A stretch of 64,000 bases of DNA, taken from UBA2779 sp965232615 (GTDB lineage Bacteria; Spirochaetota; Spirochaetia; DSM-2461). The translations under genes and the position numbers were made by a program. Location of the stretch: assembly GCA_965232615.1 (NCBI GenBank), contig OZ246985.1, positions 2,232,001 through 2,296,000 on the forward strand, given 5' to 3'. A model generated the notes under the pieces. The model saw nothing but the letters and a program-made list of their open reading frames with translations. It did not search any database and had not been told where the DNA came from. Numbering within the stretch: position 1 is the first letter of the stretch; each line of letters starts with the position of its first letter. Positions 59,120-64,000 of the stretch are shown here, piece by piece.

Positions 59120-59150
59120 AGTTTTGCAAGCTTTCTGACGCTGCAAAACT
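59120..59150 (-). repeat. Repeat C core inside a perfect hairpin
   Basis: AGTTTTGCA and TGCAAAACT (9-bp perfect arms) enclose the core; the minus strand reads GCGTCAGAAAGCTTGC. Stem sequence differs from that at 31751 although the core is shared. Confidence 0.6.
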
Positions 59151-59267
59151 GCTGACAACAGTAAGGTCAGCAGAATCACAGCATTTTCCAAAACAGAGTA
59201 CTGTTGAATATTGAAGTCATCGAATTCTTACCCAGATACAGCACTCTGAGAAAGAACATAAAATAAA

Positions 59268-59289
59268 GGCCGGCCCTAAGGCCAGCCAC
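59268..59289. terminator. GC hairpin, possible terminator
   Basis: GGCCGGCC CTAA GGCCAGCC with one internal mismatch. A/T-rich flanks but only a short T run, so function as a terminator is uncertain. Confidence 0.35.
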
Positions 59290-59421
59290 CCATAAATGGG
59301 ATCAGATACCCGGCATAGTGAACTGGGAGGGGTACTACCCCGGTTACCCGACATGATGATTTTCGACACTTTGACGCATTAAGGTTAGAAAAAAAACAGG
59401 AATAGATCGACAAAAAGCGCC

Positions 59422-59586
59422 AGGAGTCTGTCGGACTTTAAGCCTTCGAGGCGATTTTTAATGATGTTTTCCTGATGCAAGGCGACAAAAACGGAGTGTA
59501 GCTGGGCTACGTGAGTATTTTGGCAACGTAGCAGCAGGATAAAAGGGCAAAAATCGAGCCGTGAGGCGTAAGTCCGACAGGCTCCT
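59422..59586. mobile_element. Repeat B element (165 bp)
   Basis: AGGAGTCTGTCGGACTTTAA to GGCGTAAGTCCGACAGGCTCCT, i.e. imperfect inverted ends. The interior (AACGGAGTGTAGC, GTGAGTATTTTGGCAACG, AGCAGCAGGATAAAAGGG) resembles the core of repeat A. It ends in the stop codon of the PEGA-domain gene. No target duplication identified. Confidence 0.7.
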
Positions 59587-60631
59587 AGTTTCCCAGACCA
59601 TAGGGATTCCCACTCTCATTTTCATACTCAGCAATTTTGATCTCGAATAGTAATTCAATGCGGACTCGTCCCCCGGGCCGAATAGTAAAACTCCTGGACA
59701 GCTCATAATCTCCCAGTATACTCGTTATAATATGATCCCCTGGTTCCACTTCCAGCGTAAGTATGCTGTTGTCTACTTCAATTCCATTATCATCTGACAG
59801 AATTTCATTACCATCCAAAAAAATCTGTGCTCCATCCAGTGTTTTTATGGTCAGTTCCGGAGGTCTGTAATCAAGTGTTACAGGGATATCTATTTCTTCC
59901 CCTGGTTCAACGACGACTGTTTTTTCAACCAGAGGGGCATGAGTACTGCTTACAATTATCTTATGTATACCTGTTTCCAATGCAATTTTCTCATTCTGAG
60001 ATACTTCATTGCCATCGATAGTGATCAGAATTGTTTCCTCAGGCGAACCGGATAAGTTGGTTATGCTGACAGATACCAGTCCTTCATTTCTCCATAGTGG
60101 AGAAGCTTGAATTGTGAAATTCTGGCTGTATACCATATCCGGTATACCCTTCACTACTGGCAGAATGGTAAACAGCAGGGGAAAATCATCGGGAGTTACT
60201 GCAACCGGAAGAAGTTGAGTAAGGGCATCTCCACTAACGGTATGATGCGTATTAAACGGGATTCGAAGATACATGGATTCTCGGGTAGTCAACAATCTCA
60301 TATAGACCCGTATCCCATTGTATGATTTTACATCCATGCCTGGTTCCGGAGTAACGCTCTTGTATATCATAAGAGCAAAACTATTCTGGTAGTCCTGCAA
60401 GCTTCCTGGAATATCAATCTCAAGTTCCATACCCTCCTGATGGTCTGGTATGGACACAGCATTTATCACCACTATATCTTCAAGATTGAAGGTAATTGCA
60501 TCACTGTTCCCAGCAATGAACCCGACAGTTTTTCCATTGATACTTTCTGCAGCAAGGTTCTGTATACAAAAACAGAATAATGAAATAATAATGATTACTG
60601 CTGTCATTTTCTTTCGTATTCGCTTCATCAT
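59585..60631 (-). CDS. Exported PEGA-domain protein
   Basis: 348 residues. Signal peptide (AVIIIISLFCFCIQNLAAES, cleavage after about residue 28). The middle domain (about 30-190) is beta-rich and unknown. The C-terminal part carries PEGA-like modules: ILITIDGNEVSQNEKIALET then GIHKIIVSS, and IFLDGNEILSDDNG followed by LEVEPGDHIITSILGDYEL. PEGA domains are short surface or envelope beta modules. The stop codon and last bases belong to the repeat B element, so the C-terminal residues may have been altered. Its start overlaps the M23 peptidase stop by 4 nt; the PHP, M23 and PEGA genes form one minus-strand operon. Confidence 0.85.
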   Translation of the reverse strand: MMKRIRKKMTAVIIIISLFCFCIQNLAAESINGKTVGFIAGNSDAITFNLEDIVVINAVSIPDHQEGMELEIDIPGSLQDYQNSFALMIYKSVTPEPGMDVKSYNGIRVYMRLLTTRESMYLRIPFNTHHTVSGDALTQLLPVAVTPDDFPLLFTILPVVKGIPDMVYSQNFTIQASPLWRNEGLVSVSITNLSGSPEETILITIDGNEVSQNEKIALETGIHKIIVSSTHAPLVEKTVVVEPGEEIDIPVTLDYRPPELTIKTLDGAQIFLDGNEILSDDNGIEVDNSILTLEVEPGDHIITSILGDYELSRSFTIRPGGRVRIELLFEIKIAEYENESGNPYGLGN

Positions 60632-61524
60632 CTCCTCAATGCAGTAACCCGCAAAGGATTTATTGGACGTTCATTTCGTCGTATCTCAAAATGCAGATGA
60701 GAGCCTGTTGAAATCCCGGAATTGCCAGATGAAGCCACAATTGAACCTGCCATCACACTCTGTCCCTGAGTTACCAGAACTTCTTTGAGATGGGCATATA
60801 CAGTTTGATAATCCCCATCATGATTAATGATAAGATAAAGACCATAAACTTCCAATGTACCTATATCAGAAACTACTCCATTTCGAGCACAAAGTACAGG
60901 TGTTCCTATCTCAGCCCTGATGTCTATACCTGGATGGAAGCTTATTTTACCAGTAATTGGGCTGTTTCTGTACCCAAAATGAGATGTAACCACTGCAATT
61001 TCGTCCAATGGAGTAGAAAAAAGATTGCCGAGAAACCGGATACGCTCTTCAGGGGTAAATTTTTCTCCAGGGAAGAACTTGAATGTTTTTGTTATCCCAT
61101 CAACAGTTGTAATGACAAGATCGGAGCTTTCCAGGTTCTGTCGGGTTTCAATCATATTTCTATTCCACTCCATGTTTGACAATTCCTGAATAAATAATCC
61201 GGGTAGATTTGAAACCAGGATTTCTGTTCCAGTGGCAAAAAGAGCCGGAGAATCCCAACCATTCAGTGTGGACAAGGTCTCATAAGGAAGATTGAAATCT
61301 GCTGCAACTGTAAAAAGACTTTCCGTGGCATCAGGTTTATATCGAAACAGGACTATCGGAGGGGGATCTTTCATTCCTGAGTACCAATTAGAAACATCCT
61401 GCTGTTGCTGCAGGAAAACAAGATCTTGAGATTTATTCTTTTCTCTAATAAGAGGGTAATCTCCAAAGAGATTGTATACAGCCAACAATGCTGTGAGAGC
61501 TGTGAAGAAAGATCTTCTCATCAT
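60628..61524 (-). CDS. M23-family (LytM) peptidase with LysM-like domain
   Basis: 298 residues. N-terminal signal sequence, a LysM-like segment (about 70-115: FTVAADFNLPYETLSTLNGW), and the M23 domain (about 180-295): SHFGYRNSPITGKISFHPGI with the first zinc His and Asp (HPGID), VYAHLKEVLVTQGQSVMAGS, and HLHFEIRRNERPINPL with the second His pair. All zinc ligands are present, so a peptidoglycan endopeptidase is expected, acting in the periplasm on the thin spirochaete wall. Translationally coupled on both sides. Confidence 0.92.
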   Translation of the reverse strand: MMRRSFFTALTALLAVYNLFGDYPLIREKNKSQDLVFLQQQQDVSNWYSGMKDPPPIVLFRYKPDATESLFTVAADFNLPYETLSTLNGWDSPALFATGTEILVSNLPGLFIQELSNMEWNRNMIETRQNLESSDLVITTVDGITKTFKFFPGEKFTPEERIRFLGNLFSTPLDEIAVVTSHFGYRNSPITGKISFHPGIDIRAEIGTPVLCARNGVVSDIGTLEVYGLYLIINHDGDYQTVYAHLKEVLVTQGQSVMAGSIVASSGNSGISTGSHLHFEIRRNERPINPLRVTALRR

Positions 61525-62348
61525 TGAAATGGCTCCAGAAGACTGTCATCTAAACGCATCCCCTGCGGGCCATGGCCTAAAACCCGATCGGGACGGCTTG
61601 TACCATGAAAATCAGAACCTCCTGTGATGAATAAATCATGAGTTTGAGCAAGTTCCAACAATCGTTTCACATCATTTTTCGAGGTTCCGGAATGAAGTGC
61701 TTCAATTCCATCAAGCCCCATTTTTTTCCACTCAGCTAATTGTGTATTCAGACGGCTCCAGGAAATCCACAATGATTTAGGATGAGCAACAACAGCCTGT
61801 CCGCCAGATTGGTGGATTATCTGAACAGATTCTGCCATGGAGGGAAGAGAATTTCGAGCATAATATGGCCGGCCAACACCCAGCCATTTTTTGAATGCAT
61901 CCGGGACATCTCTGGCTTTACCTGCAGCAATCAACCAACGAGCAAAATGCAGCCTTCCAATCACATCACCATGAAACTGGTTGTACATGGCATCCAGGGA
62001 AATATCCAGATCATCATCCCGCATACATTGAATCATTTTCTGGTTTCTGATTTCACGATGCCGTCGTCTTTCTTTGAGAAATTCCTCAATATGGACAATT
62101 CTCTCTTTTTTTAGATTGAGACCCAGGAGATGGCATTCTCCAGGTTCAAACTGTACACTGATTTCAACTCCGGGAATAAATCTGATATTTTTTATGTCAG
62201 ATCTAGCCTGGGCTTCATCGACACCCGCAACGGTATCATGGTCAGTGAGAGCAATAGCAGAAAGCCCGTTTTCATTTGCTTGATCTATTAACTCACCGGG
62301 TGACAGTTCACCATCACTTTCTGTTGAATGGGTATGAAGATCTACCAT
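61521..62348 (-). CDS. PHP-domain phosphoesterase (TrpH/YciV-like)
   Basis: 275 residues from the ATG at 62348 (AGGA five bases before); the frame is open to 62453. PHP metal motifs: MVDLHTHSTESDG, ALTDHDTVAGVDEA, FIPGVEISVQFE, HLLGLNL, AVVAHPKSLW and TGGSDFHGTSRP. Relatives (YciV / RNase AM) are 5'-3' exonucleases or 3',5'-nucleotide phosphatases, so RNA or oligonucleotide turnover is likely. First gene of the PHP-M23-PEGA operon, divergent from the cNMP-binding gene at 62441. Confidence 0.9.
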   Translation of the reverse strand: MVDLHTHSTESDGELSPGELIDQANENGLSAIALTDHDTVAGVDEAQARSDIKNIRFIPGVEISVQFEPGECHLLGLNLKKERIVHIEEFLKERRRHREIRNQKMIQCMRDDDLDISLDAMYNQFHGDVIGRLHFARWLIAAGKARDVPDAFKKWLGVGRPYYARNSLPSMAESVQIIHQSGGQAVVAHPKSLWISWSRLNTQLAEWKKMGLDGIEALHSGTSKNDVKRLLELAQTHDLFITGGSDFHGTSRPDRVLGHGPQGMRLDDSLLEPFQ

Positions 62349-62440
62349 AGTAATCCTATCATATATTGTGTTCGTAGATATTGACAGTGCTTGACATATC
62401 CAGTATTCTTCTAGAATTGGTTGTACAGGAGAATATCTAA

Positions 62441-63424
62441 TTGCCGAAACCAATTACATATCATGCAAATGCAATAATTCACTTCGCCGAAGACAAAGCT
62501 GATGGGATATCCATACTCAAGCAGGGAAAGATTGAACTGACCAGTATAGATCTTCAAACCGGCGAAAAGATTAGAGAAGCTGTGGAAGCTGGAGAGTTTT
62601 TTGGAGTAAAGGCAGCACTGGCTGGAAATATTCACGATGAGACAGCCAGAGCACTGACAGAATGTACAGTTCTGCAATTCACCGTACCTGAGTTTGAAGA
62701 ACTGATATCAGGAAATCCAAGAATTCTGATGAAAATGCTCAGGGTTTTCTCAAATCAACTCCGGCGGATTCATCATCAGGTACAGAGCAGCCTTTCTACA
62801 GAGGACACGGAAATCAACCCCGAGGCCGGACTTATTTCTGTAGGTGAGTATTACAAAGATGAAGGTTTGTATTCTCAAGCCGTATTTGCATTTCAAAGAT
62901 ATCTCAAGCATTGGCCAACTGGATCATATGCTCCGCAGGCCAAGCTAAAGGCGGATGAAGCAAAGGCACTGTTGGAGCAATCCCTTAATAATCCCAATAG
63001 CCAGAAGATAGTCCCTAAAAATGTTTCACCGACAGGTTACTCCGCATTATCATTTCATTCCATTGATTCTCAATATAAACTAAAGCAGTATAAAATAGCG
63101 CTTAAAGGTTTTTTGACCTTGTTGGAGAACAAAACTGCTGCAGAAAATGAAGCATATGTGGAATTACGGATTGGTTGTTGTTTATATTTCCTGGAAAAAT
63201 ACAATGACGCAATAAAACAACTTTCGACAACTCTGTATAAATACCCCAATCATACTCATACAGGTGAAGCAATTTGTTATATCGGATTCAGCTATGAAGC
63301 TCTCGCACAAAAGGAAAAGGCATTGGAATTCTACCAGACAGCCTATAAACATCTCCCGAAAACACACAGCCTGTATCGTCAGATACTAACAAAAATCAAT
63401 GCTCTTAAAGGAAAGGAATTATGA
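62441..63424 (+). CDS. Protein with degenerate cNMP-binding domain and TPR repeats
   Basis: 327 residues from a TTG (AGGAG eight bases before). The N-terminal cNMP-fold domain (about 5-115) has a cassette without the ligand Arg (FFGVKAALAGNIHDETARAL), so nucleotide binding is doubtful. From about 128 there are TPR-like helical pairs: YYKDEGLYSQAVFAFQRYLK, then KQYKIALKGFLTLLEN, YFLEKYNDAIKQLSTTLYKY and IGFSYEALAQKEKALEFYQT. No DNA-binding end. The next gene, overlapping by 4 nt, has the canonical cNMP domain and output; together they copy the layout of the single protein at 16279. Confidence 0.85.
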   Translation: MPKPITYHANAIIHFAEDKADGISILKQGKIELTSIDLQTGEKIREAVEAGEFFGVKAALAGNIHDETARALTECTVLQFTVPEFEELISGNPRILMKMLRVFSNQLRRIHHQVQSSLSTEDTEINPEAGLISVGEYYKDEGLYSQAVFAFQRYLKHWPTGSYAPQAKLKADEAKALLEQSLNNPNSQKIVPKNVSPTGYSALSFHSIDSQYKLKQYKIALKGFLTLLENKTAAENEAYVELRIGCCLYFLEKYNDAIKQLSTTLYKYPNHTHTGEAICYIGFSYEALAQKEKALEFYQTAYKHLPKTHSLYRQILTKINALKGKEL

Positions 63425-64000
63425 ATCTGGATCTTTCTTTATTCGAGCGGTTCGCCAAAAACTATAGTGCCGGTAGTATTATTTTCTGTGAATATGAACC
63501 GGGAGATGCGTTTTACCTTATAAATTCGGGTCAGGTAAAAATTGTTAAAATCTTCGGCAAAATTGAAAAACTCATTGATGTACTTCATCCAGGTGAATTT
63601 TTTGGTGAAATGGCTCTTTTAGAAAATGCACCCCGAAGTGCGTCGATCATTGCTGTTGAGGACAGCCGGATTCTGGAGTTCAATCAGAATAACTTCGAGA
63701 TGCTCATGACCGGTAATCCCCAGTTGGCTCTTAAACTACTGCGTCTTTTTTCTACAAGAATCTATGATCAGAAAAGACGTTTCTCCATACTCACATTGAA
63801 GGATGATTCTGCCAGGGTAGCGGATGTGTTCGTAATGCTGGACGAAAAAAATGAACTTGACGAAGAAGTAGCAAATACAGGAGAACGTGAATTCAACTGT
63901 TCTGTTGCAGATATTGCCCATTGGGCAGGTATAAATCCCATTCGATGTAGAGAAATTATCAATCACTTTCAAGAGAAAAACAGAATAAGCATTTCTCAGA
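63421..64000 (+). CDS. Crp-like protein with canonical cNMP-binding domain, 3' end beyond window
   Basis: 193 codons to the edge, no stop yet. cNMP domain (about 5-120) with a complete phosphate cassette, FFGEMALLENAPRSASII, then a helical dimerisation stretch and a winged-helix-like end (CSVADIAHWAGINPIRCREI). A real cAMP/cGMP sensor by sequence. ATG overlaps the preceding gene (ATGA) with AAGGAATT before it, so the two are made together and probably act as a complex. Confidence 0.88.
   Translation, partial: MNLDLSLFERFAKNYSAGSIIFCEYEPGDAFYLINSGQVKIVKIFGKIEKLIDVLHPGEFFGEMALLENAPRSASIIAVEDSRILEFNQNNFEMLMTGNPQLALKLLRLFSTRIYDQKRRFSILTLKDDSARVADVFVMLDEKNELDEEVANTGEREFNCSVADIAHWAGINPIRCREIINHFQEKNRISISQ

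Larger units (their letters stand above)
58881..59421. other. 540-bp gap with repeat C hairpin and terminator-like stem
   Basis: No supported gene. Contains the repeat C hairpin (59120-59150) and a GC hairpin (59268-59289). The rest is AT-rich without a recognisable pattern. Confidence 0.5.

Noticed and set aside
59268..59289. Start of a small RNA gene
   Set aside because: Only one stem and no clear promoter; left as a possible terminator.

Overview
The window reads as chromosomal DNA of a spirochaete (Spirochaeta/Treponema side). This is inferred from gene content: a class III cyclase plus several cNMP-binding/TPR proteins, a PEGA-domain protein, beta-helix and FecR-type surface proteins, and a Treponema-type diversity-generating-retroelement (DGR) target. 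No rRNA or tRNA was seen, so the placement is indirect. Core genes have moderate GC; the 54.7-56.0 kb island is clearly GC-richer.

Layout. 0-6.7 kb: FecR-type envelope protein (runs off the left edge), receptor cyclase, and divergently an HDAC-like deacetylase. 7-11.3 kb: mpg-mgtE-murB on the minus strand, cysS on the plus strand. 11.3-14.6 kb: an ECF sigma / anti-sigma / envelope-protein operon. 14.9-20.2 kb: glyA, a double cNMP-domain regulator and a beta-helix lipoprotein with a frameshifted tail. 20.3-23.1 kb: small secreted protein plus two-component system. 23-31.5 kb: cobalamin adenosyltransferase, ftsH-gltS, glgX, hflK-hflC. 31.7-35.2 kb: cimA-leuA behind what looks like a classical leucine attenuator. 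36.9-53.8 kb: a lipid/polyketide-like biosynthetic locus. 54.1-58.3 kb: accessory island with IS wrecks, a candidate DGR target, a hairpin array and an Rpn-type nuclease. 59.4-64 kb: PEGA protein, M23 peptidase, PHP phosphoesterase and a split pair of cNMP-binding proteins.

The most unusual system is the minus-strand operon at 40.5-53.8 kb, with a related ketosynthase on the plus strand at 36.9 kb. It contains a complete beta-branching cassette (HMG-CoA-synthase-like enzyme, PksH-type and PksI-type crotonases, ACP) but no modular polyketide synthase. Instead the cassette sits among stand-alone type II fatty-acid enzymes (KS, malonyltransferase, FabG-like KR, FabZ-like DH, FabL-like ER), a PLP alpha-oxoamine synthase, a GNAT-like N-acyltransferase, and an RND exporter with a lipoprotein. 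I infer a methyl-branched acyl chain condensed to an amino acid and N-acylated: a sphingolipid-like aminolipid or related metabolite.

A miniature transposable element (repeat A) with ends GGGCACCTCTAAAAA is scattered through the whole window: nine full copies plus fragments. It shares its ends with a deletion derivative of an IS5-family element at 54.15-54.71 kb. Some copies carry an internal 88-bp tandem repeat (1 to 5 units), and several sit exactly at gene ends. Two other small repeat types (B: AGGAGTCTGTCGGACTT ends; C: GTGTCAGAAAGCTTGT) are also present.
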